Origin: Seriola aureovittata
Taxonomy: Eukaryota; Chordata; Actinopteri; Carangiformes; Carangidae
Length of the DNA stretch: 64,000 nt
Reading direction: 5' to 3'
Assembly: GCF_021018895.1 (NCBI RefSeq)
Contig: NC_079384.1
Span: 14,523,140-14,587,139 of the forward strand
The notes below the pieces were generated by a model, which saw nothing but the letters and a program-made list of their open reading frames with translations, had not been told where the DNA came from and searched no databases. Both the position numbers and the translations under genes were made by a program. Shown here piece by piece: positions 11,421 through 35,036 of the stretch. Numbering within the stretch: the stretch's first letter is position 1; each line of letters starts with the position of its first letter.

Positions 11421-12471
11421 CTTGAATGCGTGTGTCAAACAGCCAATCAGGGTGAAGCATGTTCCACAGCTTTGAACAGAAAAGTTGTATTAGCGGTAAT
11501 ATTAATGTAAAGTTTCACCAATGATCACATTAATGCGCAGTGGTGTCACTTTTTGTGAGACAACTTTTCCCTGTCGCGGATGAACTGTTGCAGTATGGAG
11601 GCAAAGACCCTTTGGGTAGCTCGTCAGGAGCCTGAGTGTAACACAAACACACAACACAATCGCAAAATTGGGTCTCAAAAATTGCTGTATGTTTCATAAG
11701 GGGGGACCAGAGAGACGCGTTATAACGGGACCTGTCAGACACATTGTATCAGCTAGTGAAAGTGTTGTAGGAACATGTGGTGATCTGTTCAGTCAGTGGG
11801 TGTGGTGCGCGCACTTGGTTGAGATGATTCACCCTCATCTACTTCCGTCTTCGCGTAAACCCCCGAAAATACCAGTAATTTGTTGGCGATGTTCGTCAAA
11901 TTTCCCACTAAAATCTTTCGAATTTCCGGTGGAGGGGTATTTGATTTGTTCACAGCAGTTTTCACCACATTACCTGAATAAACAAGAAAAACACGGTTTC
12001 GTTGAGCAGGAGAAACATGTCCTTGGTAGTGCTGCTGGCCCATTATGTATTTACATTAGATTTTATTTTAACAAGATTCTGAGCTCAAGATCCACTTACT
12101 GTCGGTGAAGCTCCTCTGCTGTCATGCTCTTTCAGTATTTGTATTACGGAGGCCAGGAATCAAGTTTCACTTTCCATCTCATAGGAATTTTCTTCAAAAA
12201 GTTAGAAAGAATTATCATTATATTTAAAATGAAATAATAAGAAATGGATTTGTCTTATTGAAAGATACAGATACACACATATTAAATAACATTTATTTAA
12301 AAGATATTTTTGACCTTGTACCTCCCCATTTAACTGTGCAAATTTATCCAAAGACTGTTAAGGTCAAGTCTACATTTCATGCACAAATACAAATTTGTTT
12401 GCATATTTTGGGGCATATACTTAATAACGTGTAATAAACAAAGAGGAGCCTAATTTCATTAGAAAAGTGTA
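11421..12471. promoter_or_regulatory. mtnap1 upstream region (inferred promoter and 5' UTR)
   Basis: This is the spacer between the mtnap1 start codon and the end of the gna13 transcript, both genes being on the minus strand. It has more CpG than its surroundings between 11560 and 11900. No TATA box or conserved exon is visible. A plausible non-coding donor (minus strand ACCGACA then GTAAGT) at about 12098-12105 could mark an upstream 5' UTR exon, but this is weak. Confidence 0.35.
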
Positions 12472-14518
12472 TTTATTGAGAGGGTTAGAGTGGCATGAGA
12501 CTTGACACAGGAATGAATTTCATAAAGGCGATGAAAAAGTTACACAAAAATACATCTACATGAAAAATGTCATCTTCATTGGAAAAGCAGTGATTTGAAA
12601 CACATTCAGCATGGGAAAAAAATATGCCATTTCTACAACCATTTACATATAAGGAGATAAACCTGAATATTATTTACATGGCAACAGATTACAGTATGTA
12701 CACAGCCAGGACTGGAAGCAAACAGAAGCTCACAGGAGCTTTATTTTTGTAGGAAAACTACAGTCTGTCGATGTGAACAGAGTCAAGAAAGCATGGGGTG
12801 ATTTGGCAGAGAAACAGAGATTTTAACAGTCCCTGGAAGTTGTCCTCTAACAAAGATTGGCCCCCTACAGAATACAGTCGCTGACAAAAGTATTCAACTC
12901 CAGTGGCTTTTTTTTCTCTACAATTTCAAAACGTGTTTTAAAAAGGGAAGTCCTAAACAGCACAAGATTACATGTAAAAAAGTTTTTATTTTTTAGAGAC
13001 GCCTGGAGTCAGTGCCAACACAGAAATTCTCACATGACTGGTTACATCTTACCATAGCAATGTTGGTTACAGTATATTCAGACGATCTAGAGCAAATCTC
13101 TGTACATCTATTAACAGACATTCATCATTCAGGCAACAGGGGAGGTCTGTCCCTTTACAAGGCATCTAATCAGAGATGAAAACAAAGAGAGACAGGGGCG
13201 GGGGGAGGGTTCTGGGCCAACGATCAGGGGTCAAAGCCAGGAGGATACAGTACCAAACACCACCCAGCTAACTGTACTGAGGCCTGGCTGAGTCTCACTG
13301 CTCTGCCACCCAGATAAAGATTAGATTATTCAGTTAGTTCACCGACAATGACATCAGCATTAACGCTGGTTTTGATTCAACCCTGAGAAAACAGTGGACT
13401 GCATGTTCACTTGCTGGCACAACTGCCTAATGTGCCAAATGAAGGTATTCTACCCTCTAAACGACAATCTAAAGGACAACTTGCATGGAAACTTGCATCT
13501 TAATTATCTGTTAAAGGAAGTTAAGACTGGCTTTATTTCTGTAGAGACACAGGCACAAATGCAGGATTCAAACAGTGATTTGTCTATAAGACATTATATG
13601 GAAAGGCATTGTAGGTTCAGTCTTACACTTTTATAGCAGTTTTCCACAGACAAGGTGCCAGTGCTGGAGCCATTTTCCACATCAAATCTTTAACCGTTCT
13701 GAGCGCGTTCTCCATCCATGAAGTGGTCCTTGTCCCGGCAAAACTGGCTCCATGCCGGCACTTAAGACCTGCTGATGCTGACCCAAAAAAACAGATAATT
13801 GGGAAGGGAAGAGGGAGGAATGGTGCTGCCATATGAGAAAAAAAAGGACAATTGTGCAGTCTCCAGATCATCAGCAACCCTCCATAGACTACAGGGGCTT
13901 TGAAACAATGTTCATAAAGCAGCACAGGAGAGTGCAACTGAAATAATGGAGTGATTTTGGACTAGATGAATTCAGTGCTTGGACACAAACTGCCAAATCA
14001 ACTCTGGCAAAGATAATCTTTGTACATTTTGACCGTCTAACTTATTTGCTTACTTGTTGTTTCAACAAAGTACTTAATTCACCATGGTTATTTCCTGTTT
14101 GTTGCTTGGTAAGTTATGTATATGTCCAGTTTTTCCACAGCCAGACACTGGCATTGGTGCCAGCACCGGCACCTTGTGAGTTGAAAAGCCCTAGCAAGTC
14201 TTGTGCTGTAAGGCAGAGCTCAGGCCAGAGGAAAAGCAGCAGAGGATCAGATGTCATCCAACATCCAAACCGCCTGCTTGTCTTTATTTTTTTTACCACA
14301 GACGATCTGCCCTACTAACTCATTCCCCTACCAAACCCTGAACTAACAAGAAGGCCAACTCTTCAAAAGAGGAGCGTAAAAACTAATATAAAAACGGCTG
14401 AAGAAGAATGCTGACGTCTACCGGATTCTTCTGAGGCTGGTCTCTCCCACGTCCTCTTCAGGAGCGAGGGGGAGGTTTGTCTCCATTCAGGTCCTCTACT
14501 TTCACAGGTTGACAGGGG
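12472..14518 (-). other. gna13: gna13 3' UTR (inferred)
   Basis: About 2 kb after the gna13 stop codon with no protein-like ORF. A minus-strand AATAAA is at 12477-12472 (plus-strand TTTATT), a reasonable poly(A) signal. No microsatellite or interspersed copy interrupts it, in contrast to most other non-coding stretches here. Confidence 0.5.
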
Positions 14519-17500
14519 TCATTGGAGCATGAGTTGTTTCAGATTGTCATGGAGGATGGTGTCCTTGACGTCCCGGAACACCAGCCTGATGTTCTCCGTG
14601 TTGATGGCTGTGGTGAAGTGGTGGTACAGTGGCTTCTGGGTGGCGTCTCGTCTCTTGGCCCGGAAGCACTCCACCATGAACGCCTGGATTTCCGGCAGGC
14701 TGTGCTCCGGCCCGGTGTAGTCAGGAAAGTAGTCCTTGAGCGGAACGCTCTTCACCTTCTCCTCCAGTAGGTCTGTCTTGTTGAGGAAGAGGATGATGGA
14801 AACGTTGATGAAGACGCGGTTGTTGACAATGGTCTCGAAGATGTTGAGCGATTCACGCAGTCGATTAGTTTGCCTGTCCTCCATCAGCACCTGTGTATGA
14901 CAACAAAAGGGATTAAATACAATTACTACTGCTAGTACTAGTGCTGTAGTTATTGCACTTGCAGACAGAAATGAATGGCATCCTAGCAAACAGTGCCACC
15001 TAAAGATCAAATGCTTTTTAAATTCTGCATGGTACATCCTGTCAGATCTTAATGGCCTTTGTGTGAGTTGAGATTGCTACAGTATTCGTATTTATACCAA
15101 TCTGTGCTCAATTTCATTGCAGTGAACCAAGTCTATTTTGCTCTAAGTCTTATCACATGCAGGACAAAAATCCTTAAGTGTCAGTTCCATATTTGGCAAT
15201 GGGCCAGTTTTTGCCTCTTAGTTAGACGTTGCTGGTTGAGTCCAGCCTGTTGATATATACAGCCCATAGTGTTGGTATGGTGCACACAAATGAGGAACAA
15301 GAGCTGGAAGAGCCTCACTTGTCATTTACATTCACTGGCTGCAAGCACTGCAGTTTGAATGTGCCAGCACTGTTGAACTGAAGATGGGTATATCTGTGTA
15401 AACACTTCAAAAATGCAAATTCATTTGAGACAGCATCATCTAAGTATGTCTATTACAGGGACAAGCAAAAAACTGACTGGAGGCAAGCCCCTCTCCCCTC
15501 AGTATTCATGCAGTTTCTGACTGTGGATTCAGACAGACTTAAAGCAACAGAAACCAGTGACAAAGAAATGTGTTTTGCTGCAGATGTGTAACTATACTCT
15601 GCTGTGGAGAATATGGAACAGCTCAAAAGGCATATACTGTTCCATATAGGGCTCAAGTGATACATCAGCTGGGTGGACTTTATCACAGATATAGATATAT
15701 ATAGATTTTTATAAGCCACAAATATCAATATCGATATCGACCTTTTAATTATGAGTTGGGATCTACTTGCTTCATGTGGTCATTTCAGTTCATCTGTTGT
15801 GCAACTTCTACAAACACAATTTTAATATGTACATTAACAAATATAAAACAGAGACGTTATCTTGTGGCCATTTCTACTGTTTTCACTGCTCTACTGAAAA
15901 CATACCAAACCCTGACCCCAAAACTGAGATTCCTATCAAACCATAATTCTGTTTTCCTTTGAGTAAACATGAAAGATCATCTCATTGGCCATTGAGCTGT
16001 TGCTATTTAAATTCATAGAACCTCTCAATTTTGGGGCTGGTTGGGTGGGGGAGTATGTTCTTAGCCTGTATTTGCAGTTTAGCGAAGAAAGACAAGGAAG
16101 TCACGCGACAAACCACCAACCTAAAATTAGATGCTATGGCAAACCAGCGACGTATTTTCACCTGATCATATTCAGAGGAGGAGACGAGGAAGAGGATTGA
16201 GGTGACAGAGTCGAAACACTCAAACCAGCGTCTTCGTTCTGAGCGCTGCCCGCCGACGTCCACCATCTTGAAGGGAACATTCTTGATTTCAAAATCATAC
16301 TCGTGGATGCCTTTGGTGGGTTTACGGGCCAGCAGGATGTCTTGTTGACTGGGCAGATAATTCTGGAGGAGAGATGGAAAGAAACAATGAATAAATATCT
16401 TCATATATAGAAGATGAATATGAGAAAAAAATAAAAACTATTTGTAACCATTTGATAGCTTTGATTTCTTACTCTTCCACATTTGGTCAAAGAATACCAC
16501 CAAAACCACGCGCTACTGTATAAATTTCCCCTTACAAGAGGAAGCAACTGAGCATGTAGACGAAGAAGAAAAGAAATGGCAAACAAAAACATATTCCAGC
16601 AGAAAGTTTGCACCTAGATCTTGGGCCTAGCTCTCCAACAAAATATCATTCAGGTAAGGTAAAGACATGGATATCGGTAATGTGTTATCTTGTTTTAGTC
16701 TATTATGAAGAAACATTTCGTTTGAAACAGACACATTTGATGCAGGTTTTCAATCATCGTAAAGGAAAGGGCTTGAACAACCTAATCATCTTCCTAGAGA
16801 TGACACATTCATGAGCTTTAAGGAAATCACAGCAAAATCACAAGGAAATACTTAAAACATTTTTTTTCCCCAAATGTGGAGCTTTATTTTTTCTTTATAC
16901 CGGAAAGCCTCGTACTTTCATCTTTGCACTGGTAGAGGTTTAACATTGTTAGTTTATAACTGGCTTCTATCTGTTTCTACTGAAACCTCAGTCTAAACTT
17001 AGAGCCTGGAAATTTCTACTGATGATTCCAGGGAAGCTTGTGTTGAGGCTCAGACACAAACAATGCTTCAGTACAACTGAACAAGCATCTGTTAAGCTAA
17101 ATAAATATAATGACAATATTTCTGATGTTTTTTAAATGTTAAGAGTCTTGTGGTACTTTCATTTATTGCTTGAGAAGGTTATTAGTATTTCCTATATAAA
17201 ACAAACACATTTATGCCAGCTAATTAGCATAAATAATCAGTATATAAACATTTAATGAAGGCTTTATAAACACACTATAAGTAAGTAAGTTAAGTGTTTT
17301 CTTAAAGTACAAATTTATCAACAACTGTAACTCCACCTGTGGACGGCCATAAGTGTAAGCTGCTGTATAAACAGATGATGAATGACAATAAAGTAAAACA
17401 GTTGTAATAATATAAAATATGTCTTAATAGCAGAATTTGTACAGTTCACAGTACTGTACAATAATAAACACTTAAAACCTGTGACCTGGAACTTGATAAG

Positions 17501-20500
17501 CACCATAACATAGATAGATGGATTAACAAATTGAAAATGATGAATTCATTTTGGTTCATTTAAGTTTTAGCTAAAATTTATACTTTATAACTTTAGAAAT
17601 CTATTACAAGACAATGTGCTTCCTGGGTACTGTAACTAGCAGTAGTGACAGTCTTTACTACAGGTCTGATAGTGAGAACTAAAACTCAAAAACAGGACTG
17701 AATCTACTATTGGAACAATCCCACTTTTAGTTTATAGTGGTATAATGTTTCCTGACAGATATAACTAACACTACAACCTTTATTTAAGACTTTTATAATT
17801 AAATTTAAGACTTTTCATTACATGCTAAAAGCATTTTTTAGGAAACTGGACTCTACACTTATAAGACTTTTAAAGACCTGGAATTACCCTGATATTATAT
17901 CTATTAGTACTTTGTCAAAACTTCCCAAACCAACAACACTGATGTAATACAATGACCAGTTGTTTCATGGCTAAATGGTCAGTTAATATGAGCTTCTTCA
18001 CCACAATGTCAGCATTTTCCCTGATGAACAACCATCTTAGCCGTTTGTCAGCTAACCTTAAATTGTCTAGACGTTGCAATATTGACTATAACATGTCCAC
18101 GTCTGATTATAACAATCAGTGCAGGCAGAAACAACTTACCAGCTCGCCGAGCTTATCCAGATTATCCAAGAAATACTTCACTGACTCACCCTGCGAAAGG
18201 ACAGAGGAGGAATTTCTGTTAATTCTACACAATTAATTAGATTCAGTAATTTTCATCTTAAACACCACAATGCACATTTACTAACTGCTATTACTGCATT
18301 CATTAGAACATACTTGTTGCTATTGTAGAGGCATGGAGCTATTGCGGGACAAAATCTCTGGTTAGCTGCCACACGAACACGCAGGTAATCTGTTTGTTTT
18401 CTCTTTCAAAAATGCGTGTCTGCCCGAGACCTGAGTCTGCTCTGAAGAATTGAAGCAGGATGCAAATTATTTGGTATTGCAGTAGACACGTGTTTGAAAG
18501 CGTGTCTTTGATCTCCACAGAAATGTGGCTAGATCTTTGAGAGTGTGTGTGAAGGGGGTGTTTTTTCTAGGCCGTTCTGACGCTGTTCATGCGCTATTAG
18601 TGCAAGCCTAGACATGAGGCTGCCAAGACTGAGATGCATTCCTTTATCTGTGAGTGTGTGTGTCCTGTTCTCAACATAAACTAAAAACTGACTGCAAAAA
18701 AGCAAAAGGCATTTTCCTTGTCATCTTTCCTGTGACCCACAGTGTCAGCAAGCGATTTCAGTGGATCGTTTTGCATGTATTTTGCGTCAATGAGACAGTA
18801 ACCCATGACATATGCAATAAAATTCAAATCTTATCTGTAGTAGTGATTGTTTGGGTTGTATTTCTGTGTGCTAATGCCACGTACCAGCCATTTCCTGCAC
18901 TGTAAGCTGCTGTACTCACCTTTTGATCCCTTAAAAAACTAACCTGACCTGAAAAACCTGTGTGCATGTGAGTGTGTGTGTGCACGTGGGATATGTATGC
19001 AAGGCTTAGATTACACAAGGGAGGAGCTGAATGGCATGGTGCTGCGGTGAGGACTACAGAGACAAGAGTTACCTTTCTGTGAAGCTAATTTTAATTCAGG
19101 TCATAGTTCTGGCTTCATATGAGTAAAGAAGCTCAAATTCGCATGGACTGGTGGTTTTGAAATAGTCAAAAATCACTGAGATGAATAAAAAAAAAGAATT
19201 AAAAAAAGGATAAGAGACAAAAGGACAGCAATCACTCTGAGATCTGTTTGTTATTAAGCATGACAGTGCCTGCAGTTGATATGAATGTGCTGTAAAAGCA
19301 AAACTGAAACATAACGTTATATAACGTCAATACGTCATTTGTATCGTAACCACTTAAAATGTTTTTGGATCTATAGTGTTTTTGTGACTTAATGTTAGTA
19401 CGTGTTACTAAACTGACAAAAAACAAAAAAAAAAACAAAAAAAAAAACAATCAGGTGAGAAGTGAGAGAAAATGTTTATATGAACAGTGTTCTACACAAC
19501 GCGAGAGAATCCATGTGTGGTTTCAGTATGTACATGTTTTCTTAATGACAAATACAAGCGAGCCTGGAGGCGTGTGTGATTTGTGATGCAAATACTTAAA
19601 GAGCATGGTCAAAACACAATGGGGTGTATCTGCAGGCGGAGAAACAAATTAGTCCTCGCCAACAAGAGCAGGGAAAATTTAAACAGCCCCCAACAGAACA
19701 ACTCTTCAGTGGCTGCTTCAGGTTTTTATGTGTGACAGGTTGTGTTGTTTTGGATCGCTCTTGCCCTGAGGTTTAAGATTTAATTCACGATTAGATTTAA
19801 TATATGAAGGATGCAGATAATGATTATTTTCATTATTTATTAATCTGTTGTGTGTGTTTTTTTCAATAATTGTTCAATTGTTTGGGATGTAAAAAGTCAA
19901 TTAAGTCAATTTCACACAGCCCAAAGTGAAATATATAAATTACGTGTTTTGTCTGATCAACAGTCCAAACTGCGAAAAATATTAACTTTACTATAATTTA
20001 GGACAAAGAAAAGCAGCATGTTTGGCATTTTTCCTTTATAAATGACATAATTACCAAAATAGTAGCGGATTAATTTTTTGTCTGTTGCCTAATCATTTCA
20101 GTCATGCACTATTCTCCAGTCTGTATTGCATTCACTGACTGAAAATAAGGTATGAGATTAAAAAGCATAACATGCAGACTTGTAAATATAAGAGTAAAAG
20201 CTGCAACATTTTTCTGGTGAATTGTTTAGTCTGTAAAATATCTAAATATCTATAAAGTATCACAAAATTTCCCAGAACTCAAGTTAACATCTTCAGTACC
20301 AAACTCAAAGATTTTTAATTTGTAATGATCTAAAACAGAGAAAAGCACAAATTCACATTCGATTGACTGGAACCAGCAAATATTTTTGGCATTTTTGCTT
20401 AACCGACGACACGGTTTATTAATTTTCTGTTCCACAAATAACCAACTATTTTAACTTTTGAATTTTCTTTTTATGTATAACTCTTTGTTTGTGGTTATAG

Positions 20501-21044
20501 ATAGATATTTTATATTGTTTCATTTTGTATGCCCATGTTTAATGTTTGATTGAATATGTGTGTGTGTTTGTTTTCTGGTGTATATTTTTCACTGGTGTGT
20601 TATGTGCAAGTTATTTTACAACAGTATTAAAACAAACTCATTGTTTCCGTGCTAAATTAATATCCCTGATGACAGATTCAGAGGTGTAGTACATGTAAGT
20701 CACATTTTTTAAGCAAAAATGCCAAAAATTCATTGGTTTCAGCTTCTAAATTTTGCTAATTTTTGATTTCCATGATAATAAAAGTGAATATATTTTAAAG
20801 GGCTTTTTTCTTTTTTTTCTTCTTTTATTACAATTTTACAATAGTTAACCCCCACATGCACTGCAGAATGTGCATGTGTGTATCCTAGTACTTGTGTAAC
20901 TTGAGGTGTGTGACAGTCTTACTGTTTGTGTGCAAATAACACTAAGTGTGAGAGCCAGGGCTCTGTTTGTAAGCATAAAGCTGTTTAACTACAGATCAAC
21001 ATTCCTGCTCTGATCACTCTTATTCCCCTCTCTGTCTGCACAAC

Positions 21045-21095
<51 letters not shown>

Positions 21096-23507
21096 TAGCA
21101 AAACGCCATTGAGAACAGTTCAGCCTTATTCAACTGACAGAAGAATTTTAATTTTCTGCTTTTGAGAGCAACTTGGAGAAGTGTGTCCCCTTTTCTCTCC
21201 TCAGTGAGGGGGCTCCTCAACAGCTGGACAATGTATAAAGTTTATGACATGACCTGACAGCTCACATAAAATAAGCAAATACAAGGCAGCATAATCAGGA
21301 ATTTTTCAAACCACAGCAGGTTGTGAAAGTAATACCAGGCAAAATAAAAGCACAGAAAGGTCCCAGTAATTCTCGACCACAGCTGTGGTGTTATTCAGGG
21401 GCAAATGTCAGTATGTTAAAACGTGCATGCTGACAACCAAGGAGCGGGGAGAGGTGTAAACAGGAAGCTGACTCAATCACATGTCTCACAGCTTAACATA
21501 GAGAGAGGGAGCGACAGGACACAAAAATCAGAGTGAGAGATACGGGGAAAGAGGAAAGGGAGGATGAATTAAGAAGAAATTCAGTTTCACTTTCTATTTT
21601 CAAAGCTGTTTTCTCTGCCTTTCACCAGAAACCTCTTAACTGGATTGAGTTGTGTAATAAAACCACATAAAAAAATTCTTATCAGTGTTAGCTGGTACAA
21701 AAACTGGGCCACCATTATGCTTCAATAATGTTATATAAATGTGTATGTACATCCACCTACCAGCTGAAACTCCCTGCGACGATCAAAGGCGTTCTGTATA
21801 CCCGAGTCCGCCCACAGAGCTTTGATCGCGGGCAGGTACTGCAAGAAGATTGATGTCTCCAGCTGCCCACTGGCCATCCTAGCCGACCGGGTATCGAACG
21901 CCATCAGGCTGTCTCCATACTGCTGGTTGCCCGGGTCGCCCCACGGGATGTGAAGCTTCTCCCGTGCGTCCACCAATACACGTACACCTGGAGAGGAAGT
22001 GAAGAGATCACTGTCAGTGAGGCCCACAGCTAGCATCTTAAAATCTAGCAGGACAGATATGAACAAAAGATAAAGTGGAATAGAGACTAGAGGAGCATGC
22101 CAATCGATAACACCACACCAGTATCCTATAAACCTGTTCTGTCTGACAAGTACTAGCATGGATGTAAAAATTGTGATTTTAAGGTATCACAGCCACAAGA
22201 TAAACATTAACCACCGATATTTTATTCATTTTATCTATTTATCCAATACAATATTCACTCCTGCAACTAATGATTATTTGCAGTATTGATTAATCTGCCC
22301 ATTATTTTCCATACAGTGAAAGATACCCGTTATTTTAAATGTCTTGTTTTGTCTGACCCACAGTCCATCCAGTTTATTCCAGATCCAGATCATTTGTGAC
22401 AAAAAAAGCATAAATTCCTCATATCTGAGAAGCTAGAAACAATGTCAATCTTAAAATGATATTTTTGCTTAAAATTGAATTGAATATCACAATTAATTTT
22501 AGCTCGATCAATCAATTGATTACTTGTTGCAACCCTATTTACAAGAGTAATTATTAAAATACCCATGTTCTCCTATGGTGTCTGTACTAATAACTGAATT
22601 CACAAACAACAAAATGTACAGGGAGTGGACAGTGACAGCAACACTTCACCTTGCAAATGGTGCAAATCAATACATTTGTGAAACTTGCAATGATTTATAT
22701 TACATTTTATATATTATAGGACTGTTGACCGGCACTGATTCAACTCTGTGGCTGTTTTAGGATAGTTTTGTTTGCCTTGGATTACAAAGTATTGTAAGAT
22801 GTCCCTGTTATTTAGTGTACTCCCTGTACATACAAAGAGTGGACAAACAGGAACACATTACTACATAATGCAGTGGTGGGTTTACCCTCCATTAGCTTCA
22901 TCCCTAGGTTAGTTGTTGAGCAACAAAACTTGCCTATGGCTCTTTGAACTGCTGGCTTGTGTGTAGCTATGATAAGCATTTAAAATATGTTATGTTATAC
23001 GTCTTTGAACTCTTAAAAAAGAGGTTTAAGAAGAAACACGGTTCATATGGGTGTGCCGACAGCAGATGTAGACTGTTTATATATGTCCTCTCACCCAGCC
23101 CAGCGCTGCTAAACAGATGTGGAAACTTTCCCATCCATTTGCAGCGCCTTTCTGGGGCCTTTCAGTCGCAGCAGGACGGCTTTATTTCCCTTACTAATGT
23201 ACCTGTCGTTTACAGAGCGGTTACCTTTAATAACGTTGCTGTAAATCGTGCCTCTGAACTCCTCTCGGGCTTGCTGGTCGAAGTCCTGGCCGTGGATGAT
23301 CCGCATTTGTTTGAGGAAAGTCGACTTGCCGCTCTCGCCAGCGCCTAGCAGCAGGATCTTCACCAACCGTTTCACATACGGTTTCTCCCGGGAGAGACAT
23401 CTGTCGATCTCCTTTGACTTTCGCAGCTGTTCGACCTCGCCGCTGTTGAGCAGGCAGACAGGTAGACAAACTTTTAACACGGACCTGGTCGGCAGGAAAT
23501 CCGCCAT
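14519..23507 (-). CDS. gna13: Guanine nucleotide-binding protein subunit alpha-13
   Basis: G-alpha-13 is the G12/13-class G protein alpha subunit that links receptors to RhoGEFs and Rho at the plasma membrane. Exons on the minus strand: 23507-23225, 21987-21761, 18190-18140, 16362-16162, 14890-14519. These total 1134 bases, giving 377 residues, the same length as human GNA13. The N-terminus [20 protein letters not shown] keeps the two palmitoylation cysteines at 14 and 18. The P-loop GAGESGKST, the switch II block DVGGQRSER, the NKTD guanine-specificity motif, TTAINTEN, and the C-terminus [15 protein letters not shown] are all present. The start was chosen because an upstream in-frame Met (23570) would add 21 residues absent from the family. 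An additional phase-0 intron (14891-16161) splits what is a single last exon in human. Two gna13 copies (a and b) are expected in teleosts, and which one this is cannot be told from the window. Confidence 0.96.
19785..20110 (+). repeat. Interspersed repeat copy, near full length
   Basis: This is the longest recognisable copy of the family. It runs from ATGATTATTTTCATTATTTATTAATCTG, through CACACAGCCCAAAG, TTTTGTCTGATCAACAGTCCAAA and AAAGAAAAGCAGC, to CAAAATAGTAGCGGATTAATTTTTTGTCTG. A second forward copy lies at about 20215-20445, and a reverse-oriented fragment at 20705-20800. Confidence 0.6.
21047..21094. repeat. (GT)n microsatellite
   Basis: A perfect 48-base GT run within gna13 intron 2. 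Confidence 0.95.
22255..22535 (+). repeat. Interspersed repeat copy
   Basis: A copy in gna13 intron 1 of the same family as at 19785. It has CTGCAACTAATGATTATTTG, TGTCTTGTTTTGTCTGACCC, GAGAAGCTAGAAACA and CAATTGATTACTTGTTGCAAC. Confidence 0.6.
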
Positions 23508-24550
23508 GTTCGCACAAACTTCATCGATGCTAATTTGATGCGCGTTCTCGGAGCGCAGGCACGGGACCAAGCCCCTTCCCTAAACTCAGGAAGTAGTGCT
23601 GCTAACACTTTACCACCAATCTTAAACCACTTCACTGTTAACTCACACAAACGTAGCCTTTTATCTTAAGCTACGTATGTCTTGACACACACAAATTCGG
23701 TATAACTAACGCTAGCATATATGAGGTTCAAGTGAAAATATGTCAGTTGAAAGCCTGAATTTAGAACATTTTCAACTTTTAACTGTCTTAGCGATACAGT
23801 TGGCTAATTTACAACTAAAACGTTCCGGTTCTTAGTCATGTGTGACTCAATATAAATACTGCCGGTGTTTTTTTTTTTTAAATGGTCGTATCTAAAACGA
23901 TCTAAAATGCAGTTAAATCGGAACACTACACTGGACTGGACTGGTGATACCACGTCGCTCTCTGCCGGTTCCCTTTGGTAACTGCGTCACACAGTTTGAC
24001 CGTTAGAAAAAGCCCCGCTCTGATTGGTTGATTCTCCTCTTGCTTTAGATGTGTTGCCTTCATGGCCTGTTGGGACCGTGTGAATTTGTAATTTAACGTT
24101 CTCCAAAAGGTCAATAAAACTGGAAATGCGGACACAAAAGCCTCTATTTTCCATGACTAAACCATTTTATCAGTCGTCGGAGGCATTTATGTAAAGATCA
24201 GAGGGCAGCTGTTAATTGCTGAATAAAGTGTTGTATTTTTTTTTTTATTATTTCAGACTTTTTAAAATATATATAATTCCATACTATTGATTTATATTAT
24301 GCATTTGCATTGTTGGTTTGTATAACATACCCAATGTTTTATTAAGCTAATTAAGCTTATATGCGAAAGGTGCATATAACAGTATGTATACAATTTCAGA
24401 GCCTCCAAGTAGGAGCTTGTGAAGATCAGTTGAAGGCAGCATCAGTATCCCTCAATCCACTTCCCCTCCAGCATCCCTACACGACACAGGGGCTCACAGG
24501 CGACAGTAGGATCATATACGTTTCTGTTTGTGAGAGAGAAAAGCATTACC
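23508..24550. promoter_or_regulatory. Divergent promoter interval between gna13 and rgs9
   Basis: Only 1043 bases separate the two start codons, which point away from each other. Both 5' UTRs and both core promoters must therefore fall here, unless distant non-coding exons exist. The gna13-proximal part (23508-23680) is richer in C+G and carries CpGs. No TATA box is evident at either end. The head-to-head order is the same as that of human GNA13 and RGS9 on 17q24. Confidence 0.55.

Positions 24551-35036
<10,486 letters not shown>

Larger units (their letters stand above)
14891..21760 (-). other. gna13: gna13 introns 2-4
   Basis: Three introns: 21760-18191, 18139-16363 and 16161-14891. They carry no other gene that I can see. 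Intron 2 holds a (GT)48 run and a cluster of interspersed-repeat copies between 19.8 and 20.8 kb. Confidence 0.7.

Noticed and set aside
23508..23570. N-terminal extension of gna13 from the in-frame Met at 23570
   Set aside because: The MADFLP start at 23507 matches the family and gives exactly 377 residues. The 21 upstream residues look like translated 5' UTR.
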